Assembly: GCF_937127095.1 (NCBI RefSeq)
Contig: NZ_CAKZLP010000054.1
Coordinates: 310,001 to 374,000, forward strand
DNA from: an uncultured Amphritea sp.
GTDB taxonomy: Bacteria; Pseudomonadota; Gammaproteobacteria; Pseudomonadales; Balneatricaceae
Length of the DNA stretch: 64,000 nucleotides
Direction: 5' to 3'
The notes under the pieces are model-generated. The model was not told the origin of the DNA, did not search any database, and worked only from the letters and a program-made list of their open reading frames with translations. Shown here in pieces: positions 1 through 9,621 of this stretch (its first letter is position 1; each line of letters begins with the position of its first letter). The position numbers were made by a program, and so were the translations under genes.

Positions 1-3000
1 ACAGAAAGTGACCAGCGTAATTGGTGCCCCAGGCGTTGCTCTGCCCCTGACCGGGCCAGTATGCGAAACCACCATCCAGCGTCTGGAATGACTGCAGCCG
101 GTTGATCCCCGCTGAGATATTCTGCTGAATCTGTGATTGCTTTTCCTTGTCCATCTGACTCAGTTGATCCAGATAGAGTTGCGGAAATACTGCAGAGGTG
201 GTCTGCTCAATACAGCCGTGGGGATAACGCACCAGGTAATCCATACGCGATTTCAGGCTGACGGGTTTAAACAGGCTCAGCGCGACTGAGGCACTGTTGC
301 TCCCGGCAATACCGAACGGTTGCAGCGTAAGATCCAGTGAAGACTCACCGTCGACAAGATAGGACGTGGTGCGGGTGGTCCGGTCATTCGGCGCATTGAT
401 ATCCAGATGAACCGTCTGACTACTCTGAGCATTTGCAGATGCCAGTTCGAAAGTAAACGCCGCTTTACCGGTGACATGACCGGTTTGGATTGCAAAGCGG
501 GCAATGGCAGAAGAATACGGTGGCAGCGTCAGTTGCTGTGTCTGTTCCGCCACCTGCACCCGGGTCTCATCCGCCTGCATACTGATCTGCACCGTGGAGG
601 GCTCTGCCGTGTTATTAAACAGCTCAACCGGCACACTGGCCTGCTCGTTAGTTCGCATCACTCTCGGCAGGGTTGGAAAAACCGAGATATCATCCCGCAC
701 CACCACTTCGTGTTCCGTTTTACCGTAAGCGGCTGCCTGTTCGGCAACCACCATCACCCGCACCGCGCCCAGGTACATCGGCAGGGTGACATGGTGACTA
801 CGCTGCTCACCGGCGGCTAACTCGAAACTGCCGATAAACTGCACCAATGGCGGGAAACGGCGGTTTTTCTTACTTTTGTCATCATCGGTCTGAGCATCAC
901 TACCCCCAACCGGCAACAAACCATGCAGCTCACCGCTGTAAGCACCCGCGACATCTTTATAAAGATCCCAGGTTTTCACCTGCAGCGCCTGACGCTGATA
1001 AAAGTAATCAAACGGATCCGGTGCTTTGTAGTTGGTCAGCCCCAGCAAGCCTTCATCCACCAGCGCCAGGGTATAGGTCATTGGACGACCATCAGATTCA
1101 GATACCTGAATATCAAAACTGGCACGGGAGCTGACCTGATCAACCGTTGAAATCAGCGGATGAAGATGTTTCTGCGGATCTTCAACCTGTAGGGGAATAA
1201 TACCCATCAGGCGCATCGGCCGGTCATTTTCACGGCTGGCGTGGGGCTGCAGATAGGTCACGCTGACATAGATGTTCGGTGCCATCTCAGTGGTAATCGC
1301 AATCTCAATCTGTTGCTGCAGCATCTTTTTCTGCGCACCCCGTGCCACCCAGAACTGTTTCAACACCCGGGTAGCGGACTCTACAGTAACGAGCGCCCGG
1401 CCATCTTTCAGCTCTGGCAGCGTCACGGTTGCGGTTTCGCCCACCTGATATTTTTTCTTATCACTAAACAGCGTCAGACGGTCAACATTATCGCCTTGTG
1501 ATTCCTGCTGTCGCCCTGCCCAGCCAGGCCAGTCAATGTAGACCACTTTGCCAGTACAGTGAGTATCTTTACCGGCGATACAGGCGCGCACCAGATAACG
1601 CCCCCATTCAGGATAATTGACCCGCAACGGCCACTCCGCCATGCCATTTTCATCGGTAACCGCCTCACCGCTGGCAACAATTTTGCTGTGCTGTGCATCG
1701 GTATAGCGCGCCAGAGACTCATTGCTCTTCTCGTACCACCATTTCCACTCAAGCTTATAGACACTGATCTCAAGATCAGTATTACTTACCGGCTGACCGG
1801 CTTTATCCAGCACCACCAGACGGGTTTTATGATCCTCATCGGTGAGCAACATCCCCCGGGCGGCATCACCTTTCGGCAGTTGCAAACCGAGATAGCGGTC
1901 ATAATAATCAAACGGTCGGGAGAAACTATTGCTGCTAAACTGACCACTTTCTTCAAACACCCGGTTGGTAAAGAGCGCTTTAAGCATGCCCGGCGGCGGA
2001 GTTTTACTGTCAATCAGCAGATCAAACTTGGTATCGCCCTGTTCATCAAGCGGCCCTTCAAACAGCGTTATTTTGCTGCCACGGTAATCCCGGGCCGGAT
2101 CATCAAAGGTATAGTCAGGGAACTTACCGGCAAACTGGGTTTTCACCGGCACCAGGGAGACCGCTACATCGGCCTTTAAACCACTGGCAGGTGCGCCGTG
2201 CAGCCATTGCGAGTGCAAACCGACTGTTTGTTCAACCGCGTTTTGCAAACGGGCATCTTCGGCCAGGTCTAACTCGACCTTGAGCCGGTTCGGCACCACC
2301 GTTTCAATCCGCAACGGATGGTGAAAATCCTGCCCGCCAACCCGCACCACCGCTTCCCAGTTACCGGTCGGCGCATTCAGAGGGGTGGACAAGGTAAAGG
2401 TATACAGATTTCCCACTGGGTGACTGCTGTAGATCGATTCAATCAGCTGGCCGGAAGGATTAAACAGCTCGGCAACAACCGGGTGCTCAGCGGGCAGCTC
2501 ATTCAGCTTATCCTGCAGAATAAAGGTCAGATAGATATTATCACCGGGCCGCCAGATATCCCGTTCACCATAGATAAAACCGTCGATATTACTTTGCAGA
2601 TGGGTGCCGCCAATATCAAACTGACTGGTGGTGAGTGCGCTAACCTCATTCAGCTTAAGATAACCGATCTGATCGCCCGCCGCAGCCTGAAGATAAAACG
2701 CTTTACCGCTGAGTTTTACATCAGCAAATCCCCGCTTGTCGGTGTTAGCCCGACCCACTGACTGTCCCTGAAAGTTAAATATTTCAACCTCAGTATTAGC
2801 GATGGGTTCAGAGGTTTTCAGGTTAGTGATAATGACATGCGCAATATCCGCATCGGGTGCCTGTTTTACCACGATGCCGATATTAGAACGCAACAGATTT
2901 TTCGCCGCGCGGGTATCGGCAGTGTATTTATAATAACGATCACTACAGGCGCTCAGGTTATTAGAACCGCCGGCAGACTGGTTGTAATAGTTCCACGAAC

Positions 3001-4459
3001 TATCGCCATCCATATGCTGCAGCTGATCAGCATTAGCAGGTAGTTTTCGCTCCGGCAACGCCACTGCATTCTCAACATCACTGCAGGGCAGCAGCGAATC
3101 TCCCCGGTCAAGTGACAGCGTAAGGCGGATCAGGCTGCCGGTTTTTTTATTCATTAACTCGGTGATATCCAGACGATAGTCCTGCCAGCTTCGCAGACCG
3201 CCATCATCCAGAGGGATCGACTTTTGCCAGATAAAGCGCCCGACTTTCTCCAGTGACTGGCTATCCTGCAGGCGGTTTTCCTGCAGGAACTGACCGACAT
3301 TATCAGCAAACACCTCAAACGCAGTGACGGTGACCGATTTGGCACTAACCGCCTGAAACGGCAGTTCAATACGCGCGCCATCGGGAAGAATCATGCCCTG
3401 GCCGGTAAAACGGACAGCAGGCTTCATCGGCGCAATACTAAAGGATTTATGCTGACTGGCTGCAAGGCCCACACCACAACTATCCTGCAGCTCTTTATGC
3501 ACCGTCAGCTGCACACTTTCAGCATTGGAGTTGTTCAGTCCAAGCCGTAGTTTATTTGCATCAACCTGATAGCGGGTAAAACGGTACTGACTGGAAACCA
3601 GATGTTTCAGCGCCTGATCTTTATTGAGGTTGCGGTTGAACACCAGTTCAAGCACCCCACCGGCATCGTCAACAATGCCACCAGAGATTAACTGAAGAGG
3701 GCTGTTATCATCGCCCGTAGAGCTGGGCACTATGAATACCTGTTGTCTCCGGGCCCCGCTGTCAGAAGCACGACTGCTCCAGCTGACCGTCAGCTCCTGG
3801 CCGCAGCTGTCTGGGCGGGCGATATTACTAATCACAAGCTCGGGTAAAGCCGGTTTACCAGACTCCCCCGCTGCACTTTCCGGCATTAATACCGCGACCA
3901 CAGCGGCACTATCCGAAACGCTGATCAGTTGCTCAATCTCAGTACTCTTGAGCCCCGCTGCGCCACTAATCTGGGCATGAATCGAAACGGTATTGGCGGT
4001 GTCATCCCGGACAACGGGATGCCCCTGATTAAGGTCTGTCCATTGTAAACTTAATGGATTATCGACAGCCTCTGACACTGGAGCTGTCGATGTAGTATTC
4101 TCGATGCTGGCGGCACTTGCAGCGTTATTCTCGTCTTTTTCAGCTGTTGAATCAGCAGCCACAGCGTCCATAGCGGCAGCAGCATCTGCCACAGAGCTTC
4201 CGTTATCTGAGCTTCCGTTATCTGAGCTTTCTTCAACTGAGATTTCCTCATCTGAGTTTCCCTTATCAGAATTGGCCGCCTCAGCAGAGCTGTTCTCAGA
4301 CACTGCTTTCTCTGCTGCAGCGGTCTCAGGCGACGTTATAGCATCAGAAGCCGTTGTCGCAGGAGTTGAATCATCACTACAGCCGGATAGATTCAGCAAT
4401 AACAGTAGAACAACAAAAGTCCGAAGCAGTAAACCAGAAAGCGCTGAAGCCCTTAACAT
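1..4459 (-). CDS. Alpha-2-macroglobulin family lipoprotein, 3' end outside the window
   Basis: Lipid-anchored periplasmic protease trap of the bacterial alpha-2-macroglobulin family, which covalently captures proteases that cross the outer membrane. From the ATG at 4459 (AAGGGA upstream) the minus frame is open for 1,486 codons to the window edge, so probably only the last 150-200 residues are missing (E. coli homologue about 1,650). Residues 1-27 form a lipoprotein signal with lipobox LSGC (Cys27); the +2 residue is Ser, not the Asp that retains E. coli lipoproteins in the inner membrane. Residues about 30-130 are a Ser/Asp/Glu/Ala-rich linker containing five 5-residue repeats. Macroglobulin domains follow (RPGDN at residue 637). 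The thioester motif GCIEQ lies at 203-217 (Cys1416). In E. coli the partner gene pbpC follows; here that position is outside the window. Family assignment is firm. Confidence 0.93.
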   Translation of the reverse strand, partial: MLRASALSGLLLRTFVVLLLLLNLSGCSDDSTPATTASDAITSPETAAAEKAVSENSSAEAANSDKGNSDEEISVEESSDNGSSDNGSSVADAAAAMDAVAADSTAEKDENNAASAASIENTTSTAPVSEAVDNPLSLQWTDLNQGHPVVRDDTANTVSIHAQISGAAGLKSTEIEQLISVSDSAAVVAVLMPESAAGESGKPALPELVISNIARPDSCGQELTVSWSSRASDSGARRQQVFIVPSSTGDDNSPLQLISGGIVDDAGGVLELVFNRNLNKDQALKHLVSSQYRFTRYQVDANKLRLGLNNSNAESVQLTVHKELQDSCGVGLAASQHKSFSIAPMKPAVRFTGQGMILPDGARIELPFQAVSAKSVTVTAFEVFADNVGQFLQENRLQDSQSLEKVGRFIWQKSIPLDDGGLRSWQDYRLDITELMNKKTGSLIRLTLSLDRGDSLLPCSDVENAVALPERKLPANADQLQHMDGDSSWNYYNQSAGGSNNLSACSDRYYKYTADTRAAKNLLRSNIGIVVKQAPDADIAHVIITNLKTSEPIANTEVEIFNFQGQSVGRANTDKRGFADVKLSGKAFYLQAAAGDQIGYLKLNEVSALTTSQFDIGGTHLQSNIDGFIYGERDIWRPGDNIYLTFILQDKLNELPAEHPVVAELFNPSGQLIESIYSSHPVGNLYTFTLSTPLNAPTGNWEAVVRVGGQDFHHPLRIETVVPNRLKVELDLAEDARLQNAVEQTVGLHSQWLHGAPASGLKADVAVSLVPVKTQFAGKFPDYTFDDPARDYRGSKITLFEGPLDEQGDTKFDLLIDSKTPPPGMLKALFTNRVFEESGQFSSNSFSRPFDYYDRYLGLQLPKGDAARGMLLTDEDHKTRLVVLDKAGQPVSNTDLEISVYKLEWKWWYEKSNESLARYTDAQHSKIVASGEAVTDENGMAEWPLRVNYPEWGRYLVRACIAGKDTHCTGKVVYIDWPGWAGRQQESQGDNVDRLTLFSDKKKYQVGETATVTLPELKDGRALVTVESATRVLKQFWVARGAQKKMLQQQIEIAITTEMAPNIYVSVTYLQPHASRENDRPMRLMGIIPLQVEDPQKHLHPLISTVDQVSSRASFDIQVSESDGRPMTYTLALVDEGLLGLTNYKAPDPFDYFYQRQALQVKTWDLYKDVAGAYSGELHGLLPVGGSDAQTDDDKSKKNRRFPPLVQFIGSFELAAGEQRSHHVTLPMYLGAVRVMVVAEQAAAYGKTEHEVVVRDDISVFPTLPRVMRTNEQASVPVELFNNTAEPSTVQISMQADETRVQVAEQTQQLTLPPYSSAIARFAIQTGHVTGKAAFTFELASANAQSSQTVHLDINAPNDRTTRTTSYLVDGESSLDLTLQPFGIAGSNSASVALSLFKPVSLKSRMDYLVRYPHGCIEQTTSAVFPQLYLDQLSQMDKEKQSQIQQNISAGINRLQSFQTLDGGFAYWPGQGQSNAWGTNYAGHFL
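4194..4268. repeat. Five 15-bp tandem units inside the A2M linker
   Basis: Units start at 4194, 4209, 4224, 4239 and 4254. The first two are identical (gagcttccgttatct) and the rest diverge. They encode S-D-x-x-S pentapeptides in the unstructured linker behind the lipid anchor, so unit gain or loss would change linker length without breaking the frame. Confidence 0.85.
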
Positions 4460-4697
4460 ATATAAATCCCTTTATAGAATGGACGTCGAAAGAGTGAATT
4501 GTGCGGTAGAAAGACAATTATACCAATGCTTTATGTCAGGGTTATATAACATCAGGTTCTGTCTCCATTAAAGCGGGAGTGTATCTGCAATCGACAGAGT
4601 TCGCACGCTTACTAACATTAACCATGCGATCCTTAATCATCCCTGAAGAGGAACGTTAGAAGCGGGACCTGCCGCAGAGGATCTATAGTCAGCCTGA

Positions 4698-6641
4698 TCA
4701 TTCAATATCAATGGCCAGATGAAACTTACGGAACTCGACTCGGTTGCGGCCGTTCGTTTTTGCGCTATACAGGGCCTGATCAACACACTCTAACAGGTAT
4801 TTACTGCTGATATCAGGCGTAGGGACTCCTCCCGTCACACCAAAACTGGCGGTAAACTTTACAACATCAGACTCATGTACGAACTCGATATTTTCGATCG
4901 CCTGGCGAATGTTTTCAGATATCTTCAGGGCACTTTCAGGGTCAGTGCTGGGTAAAACGGCAATGAATTCTTCTCCGCCAAAGCGCGCTACAGTATCTTC
5001 AGACCTCGATACCAGCTCACTTACAGATTTTGCTGCATACTTCAGGCATTCGTCACCGACCAGATGACCATAGGTATCGTTGAGTTTTTTGAAATAGTCT
5101 AAATCGAACATAATTAAAGAGAGGAAGCGCTTATGGCGTATAGCCCCACTAAGCGCAATCTCCAGGGCTTCGTCAAAGTGACGCCGGTTTGCCAGCCCCG
5201 TCAGTCCATCAGTATTACTGAGCGTCGCCAACGCTTTATTTGCAGCTTCCAGCTCTGCCATAGTTAACTGGAGCTCAACTGTACGCTCTTCAACCAGGCT
5301 GGCCAACTCCGTATTGGCTCGATGCTCTGCGGTCATTGCTTTGAGGTTAGCAACCGCTTCACGCTCCTGAGCACTCAACATCTCTTCGGAATAATGCAGC
5401 GCCATCTCCTGGGCTGTGATGCGCTCTCTTCGTTCCCGGTTAATACGCTCTGCTAACGCTATAGATAGCATTAAAACCTCAAATACAAAACTTATACTCT
5501 GAAAGTCTAAAACCTGTGACACGTTTGAAATCACACCGGTCAGACTCAGCATCAAGACGAAGGTTGAAACCAGCAGTGGAAACCATGCGACAGTCATATA
5601 CTTAGCTGAGAGATTGCCGCGATACCATAAATAGAGTGACATAGAGAGGCCCATGACCGGACTCAACAAACCTGCCAAATCGTATACCTGCTGCCCAATC
5701 GAGAGTCCCGGCAGCAGAATCACAATGATGAGCCCCAGCCAGGTGACAATGGCAAGATTACTGAACCATAAGCAGATCCCACCATATTTCTTAATATCCA
5801 AAAAGACTCTGATGAATACAACGGCAGCAAGAAAAGATACGGAGGGGAAAATCTTAAAGGCATCACTGTTTATCCAGGAATGCCCAAACCAGATATACGC
5901 TGGGCCAATACCTGTCATGACCAGCGTATAGAGGATTATGGATGCAACGTAGAGGCAGTAAACAGCGTAGATAATATCTCTGACAAACACGTAGAGGAAC
6001 AGGTTATAGACTAACAACCCCAGAATAATGCCATAGAAAAGTCCGATTTTGATATTTCGCTCAAACTTATAATCGTCATACTCTTCAGCGGTGAGCAGAC
6101 TAGCTGGCAACAAAAATTTATGCTCAGACTGCACCCGTAGATAAACATCAACACCGGCGTTTTCCGGCAGTTGCAGAGGAAAGAAAAACGGCACTCTATC
6201 GATACCCGACCGGGTATCCCAGTTAACGATGCTGTCAGACTGTATCCATTCGCCACTGTCTGAATTGCGCAGATGAAGCTCAATATGGTTAATCAATGCC
6301 CAATCAACCCTGAGCACCCACTCCTGCAGACCGCTCTCAGGTTGTAGATGAAACCTGACCCAGACAAACTTATCGGTTTCACCCAGGTAAAGCGGCCCCT
6401 TGCTTACAGCAGTCCACTGATCAGATCGATTATCTGCCAGTTGAGAAGGTCGCTGTGGTGTAACATCTTCGATCAGATATTCGAGGTTCTCTATCGTGCC
6501 TGATTGTAGTGTGACATTTGGCAGCTCATCAGAAACGGCTGGCGCAGAGATCGTCCGCCCCTCAACCAGAGCAGACAAGCTGAACACCAGGACAACAAAA
6601 GTAAATAATTGTACAAAGCGCCATGGCGTTTTTCTTATCAT
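4698..6641 (-). CDS. 7TMR-DISM membrane diguanylate cyclase (GGDEF)
   Basis: Predicted c-di-GMP synthase controlled by an extracytoplasmic ligand. From the ATG at 6641 (647 aa; a TTG seven codons upstream at 6662 is possible, neither has a clear Shine-Dalgarno) the order is: signal anchor (about 6-28), a beta-rich 7TMR-DISMED2-type periplasmic domain (about 50-185), seven membrane helices (about 195-395), a coiled coil (about 410-475) and a GGDEF domain (about 480-640). The active site reads RFGGEEF. Five residues upstream is RSED, an intact RxxD inhibitory site, so both activity and product inhibition are expected. It is followed after 238 bp by the A2M gene on the same strand, without evidence for a shared operon. 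Confidence 0.9.
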   Translation of the reverse strand: MIRKTPWRFVQLFTFVVLVFSLSALVEGRTISAPAVSDELPNVTLQSGTIENLEYLIEDVTPQRPSQLADNRSDQWTAVSKGPLYLGETDKFVWVRFHLQPESGLQEWVLRVDWALINHIELHLRNSDSGEWIQSDSIVNWDTRSGIDRVPFFFPLQLPENAGVDVYLRVQSEHKFLLPASLLTAEEYDDYKFERNIKIGLFYGIILGLLVYNLFLYVFVRDIIYAVYCLYVASIILYTLVMTGIGPAYIWFGHSWINSDAFKIFPSVSFLAAVVFIRVFLDIKKYGGICLWFSNLAIVTWLGLIIVILLPGLSIGQQVYDLAGLLSPVMGLSMSLYLWYRGNLSAKYMTVAWFPLLVSTFVLMLSLTGVISNVSQVLDFQSISFVFEVLMLSIALAERINRERRERITAQEMALHYSEEMLSAQEREAVANLKAMTAEHRANTELASLVEERTVELQLTMAELEAANKALATLSNTDGLTGLANRRHFDEALEIALSGAIRHKRFLSLIMFDLDYFKKLNDTYGHLVGDECLKYAAKSVSELVSRSEDTVARFGGEEFIAVLPSTDPESALKISENIRQAIENIEFVHESDVVKFTASFGVTGGVPTPDISSKYLLECVDQALYSAKTNGRNRVEFRKFHLAIDIE

Positions 6642-6844
6642 CGAGCTTGTCTCATCACTCAATATTTATTCTCAGCTAGCTTTGCCCATTTAATATGAAC
6701 TTGAATTCAATCAACACCTTAAGATAAATACTTTTTAGTAACACAATGCAACTTATAAGTACTCACGATAAGTATTGAATCACGCTTACAAGAGGGAGGA
6801 ATAAGGCGGTTCTCAATAGCGCAGTGGTAGTTACTGCCGTGCTT

Positions 6845-6872
6845 CTCCCCGGCAGTGGTGACCACCGGAGAG
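6845..6872 (-). terminator. Possible terminator or hairpin downstream of rhlE
   Basis: An 8-bp GC-rich stem (one G-U pair) with a 12-nt loop lies about 60 bp past the rhlE stop. No T-tract follows on the minus strand, so intrinsic termination is doubtful. Confidence 0.3.
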
Positions 6873-6933
6873 AGGTAGCTTAATGAAGTGTAGATCAAAG
6901 ATTAGAAAAGAGACGGCCGCTGAATCGTTGAGG

Positions 6934-8199
6934 TTATTTCTTACGACTCTTAGCCGCAGGTTTCGCCGCTCCGGCTTTATTGCGGATAATCTTCGTCTGA
7001 CCGACTTTATTGGTACGTGGACGATGAATCTTTTTACCCAGCTGTTTACGCAGGTTATCGCGGCTGCCAACCTCGTAGCCCGGCATAAAGATACGCTGAA
7101 TACGAGCGCCGACCAGACGTTCGATGTCATCCAGAGCCCGTTCCTCTTCCCGGCTGACGAATGAGATCGCCTTGCCTTTGGCACCGGCACGACCGGTTCG
7201 GCCGATACGGTGAACATAGTCTTCAGCCAGATAGGGCAGGTTGTAGTTCACCACCAGCTCCAACCCCTGAATATCCAGGCCCCGGGCCGCCACCTCTGTC
7301 GCCACCAATACCTGAATCTTGCCTGCTTTAAAATCAGCAATAGCGCGACGGCGTGATCCCTGAGATTTATCTCCATGGCAGATCGCCGCAGAGATACCAT
7401 CAATTTTCAGATCGACCATCAGGGAGTCAGCCTGGGCTTTGGTGCTGGTAAATACCAACACCTGAAACCACTGATGTTTGTTGATCAGCTCGGCAAACAG
7501 ATCCGCTTTGCGCTTCTCCTCCACCGGATAGACCACATGCTCGACCGTATCCGCGGTGGAGTTCAGTTTTGCCACCCGTACTGTTTCGTAAGGGGTCATC
7601 AGTTTCTTCGCCACTTCGTTAACCGTCGGCGATATCGTTGCTGAAAACATCAGCGTCTGACGTTTTTTAGACGCCTGCTGCAGCAGTGTGCTGACATCGG
7701 CAATAAAGCCCATATCCAGCATCCGGTCCGCTTCGTCCAGCACCACAAACTCAGCTTTTGCCAGGCTGACGTTGCACTGCACGACATGCTCGAGTAAACG
7801 CCCCGGGGTCGAGATCAGAATATCAACACCGGCTTTCAGCTTTTTCTGCTGACCATCCATGTTCACGCCGCCATATAGCGCGAGAACCTTTAATGGCAGA
7901 AACTGAGCATAACGTTTGATGGTTTCAGCCAGTTGTTCTGCCAGTTCACGGGTAGGCGTCAGGATCAAAGCCCGCGGGCAACCGGACGCAGTCGGCTGCG
8001 GCCGATCATGCATCTGTTGCAGGATAGGCAGTGCGAATGCAGCGGTTTTACCGGTGCCGGTCTGCGCATTCGCCAATACATTTTTACCCCGGCGGGCGGG
8101 CACAATCGCCTGCTCCTGCACCGGAGTCATCTGGCTATAGCCACAGGCATCCAGGGCCTGCTGAATCTCAGGTGCCAGATCTAATGCTGAAAACTTCAT
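6934..8199 (-). CDS. rhlE: DEAD-box ATP-dependent RNA helicase, RhlE type
   Basis: RNA helicase for ribosome assembly or mRNA turnover. The 421-residue protein carries the full motif set: Q motif (YSQMTPVQEQAI, about 21-33), motif I AQTGTGKT, Ia PTRELAEQ, Ib TPGRL, motif II DEAD, motif III SAT, motif V ARGLD and motif VI HRIGRTGRAG, then a short Lys/Arg-rich tail (about 385-421) typical of RhlE-like proteins. The ATG at 8199 has AGAGGA six bases upstream. It is downstream of two phosphoribosyltransferase genes on the same strand with a 111-bp gap, so co-transcription is possible but not shown. Which DEAD-box paralogue (RhlE versus SrmB-like) is a similarity judgement. Confidence 0.9.
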   Translation of the reverse strand: MKFSALDLAPEIQQALDACGYSQMTPVQEQAIVPARRGKNVLANAQTGTGKTAAFALPILQQMHDRPQPTASGCPRALILTPTRELAEQLAETIKRYAQFLPLKVLALYGGVNMDGQQKKLKAGVDILISTPGRLLEHVVQCNVSLAKAEFVVLDEADRMLDMGFIADVSTLLQQASKKRQTLMFSATISPTVNEVAKKLMTPYETVRVAKLNSTADTVEHVVYPVEEKRKADLFAELINKHQWFQVLVFTSTKAQADSLMVDLKIDGISAAICHGDKSQGSRRRAIADFKAGKIQVLVATEVAARGLDIQGLELVVNYNLPYLAEDYVHRIGRTGRAGAKGKAISFVSREEERALDDIERLVGARIQRIFMPGYEVGSRDNLRKQLGKKIHRPRTNKVGQTKIIRNKAGAAKPAAKSRKK

Positions 8200-8310
8200 G
8201 ATAAATCCTCTGTGCCTTGCTCTTGCTAAGCCAATTTAACGGGCGCATATGATAAAGGAATTTCAACCATTAAGTGAAACTCATTACAGATCATTTGCAT
8301 TATGACGCTG

Positions 8311-8889
8311 TCAGATCTTCACCGTCTCCATAATTGCCTGCAAACCGGGCTTATTGGCAAAGATCTCGGCCTCGGTTAAACCCACCATCTCATAAGGCAG
8401 CACCAGCCACTGATCGGTGGTATGGGTATAGAAGTCAGGGACCCTTTGAGTCTGGTTGTTGGCCGGTTTAAACCAGGGCACCGCGACCTTCACATCCAGC
8501 GGCATATTACGCTTGGCCCGCTGGGACAGTTGAGTCAGAACCGCATCGATACTCTTGCCGGAACCAAATACATCATCAACGATCAGTAGTTTGTCATCTC
8601 GATTCAGGTTTTCCAGCAGATAGCGCAAACCATGGGCTTTGATACTCCCCTCTCCGTCAATCATCGACTGATAACCGGGCAGTCCGCGATAGGATGTGCG
8701 GATAGAGATATGGTCGGTTTTCACCCCAAGGTATTGCAGGCACTCCTGCACATAGATACCAACGGTGCTGCCGCCGCGCCAGATGCCGACGATAAAGTCG
8801 GGGCGATAACCGCTTTCAAAGATCTGTGCACCTAAGCGGAACGAGTCACAGATTAGTGATTCTTCAGAAATATAATGTTTTTCCATCAT
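8311..8889 (-). CDS. Phosphoribosyltransferase-like protein, variant PRPP loop
   Basis: Type I phosphoribosyltransferase fold, COG2236-like, expected to attach PRPP to a purine base. The ATG at 8889 is preferred (192 aa) because AAGG sits five bases upstream; a GTG two codons earlier (8895) is possible. A hydrophobic IVGIWRGGST loop occurs near residue 35, and the PRPP-binding motif reads LLIVDDVFGSGKS (about 107-119). The usual D-[ST]-G-x-[ST] is altered: a Gly replaces the Asp that normally precedes the SG. It is a paralogue of the next gene (27 bp spacing at this strand's upstream side), sharing the SFRLGA and WRGG blocks. The purine-catabolic context supports a base-salvage role (inference); loss of true PRTase activity is also possible. 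Confidence 0.78.
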   Translation of the reverse strand: MMEKHYISEESLICDSFRLGAQIFESGYRPDFIVGIWRGGSTVGIYVQECLQYLGVKTDHISIRTSYRGLPGYQSMIDGEGSIKAHGLRYLLENLNRDDKLLIVDDVFGSGKSIDAVLTQLSQRAKRNMPLDVKVAVPWFKPANNQTQRVPDFYTHTTDQWLVLPYEMVGLTEAEIFANKPGLQAIMETVKI

Positions 8890-8930
8890 GCTCACCTTCC
8901 CACAGGGGAATCGTCACTATCATTGGCGGA

Positions 8931-9503
8931 TCAGTCCGCGTCAGGAATCAGATGACCGATAATATTAAACAGCTCCGGACGGTGTCGTTTTATCTCGTCG
9001 ACGGTCAGACCTTCAAGCGAATGTGGATACTTCAGCCAGGCCTCTGTTTCATGCAGATAATATTCAGGGTCTACCCCGGTTTTATTCCGTGTCGGCTTAA
9101 AGTAAGGCACTGCGATACGAATATCTTTAGGCGTGTTGAGGCGGCACTTCAGTTCAAGCTCTTCGATCACCGCCTGAATCGTCAGCCCGGTATCATAGAC
9201 ATCATCGACAATCAGCAGACTGTCGGTCGCCTGAATGTTCTTGATCAGATAATCCATCCCATGAATCCGTACCGATTTAGACCGGCCATCGATGCCATCA
9301 CTGTAAGATGAGGTGCGGATCGCAATATGGTCGCTCTGGATGTCGTAATAAGCGAGAAATTCCTGCACCGCGACGCCAATGGGGGTGCCTCCCCGCCAGA
9401 TAGCGATAATATAGGTGGGCCGGAAACCATCATTAATAATTTTTGCCCCTAGGCGGAAAGAGTCTTCCAGCAATGTCTGGGCATCGAGATATGTTTTTTC
9501 CAT
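8931..9503 (-). CDS. Purine phosphoribosyltransferase-like protein, canonical PRPP loop
   Basis: 190-residue type I phosphoribosyltransferase, COG2236-like, probably hypoxanthine/xanthine/guanine salvage (substrate inferred from context only). The PRPP motif LLIVDDVYDTGLT (about 97-109) is canonical, unlike its downstream paralogue. A WRGGTPIGV loop lies near residue 38. The ATG at 9503 has only a weak GAG 10 bases upstream. It is followed closely by the paralogue and preceded, 118 bp away, by the urea transporter on the same strand. Confidence 0.82.
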   Translation of the reverse strand: MEKTYLDAQTLLEDSFRLGAKIINDGFRPTYIIAIWRGGTPIGVAVQEFLAYYDIQSDHIAIRTSSYSDGIDGRSKSVRIHGMDYLIKNIQATDSLLIVDDVYDTGLTIQAVIEELELKCRLNTPKDIRIAVPYFKPTRNKTGVDPEYYLHETEAWLKYPHSLEGLTVDEIKRHRPELFNIIGHLIPDAD

Positions 9504-9621
9504 CGTTTCATGCTCTGTCGATAACGCCTGCCATCATAACAACCGGGCGACCATTTCTGTATCTGAATTTGAACATAGCGGTCGATTTCAGGGACACTAT
9601 TCAGCGACAGCCCCTGGATTA

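Noticed and set aside
1559..2179. 206-codon plus ORF
   Set aside because: Antisense shadow of the A2M gene.
4104..4571. 155-codon plus-strand ORF rich in Ser/Glu/Leu
   Set aside because: It is the antisense reading of the repetitive A2M linker; the A2M frame has a lipoprotein signal and conserved domains.
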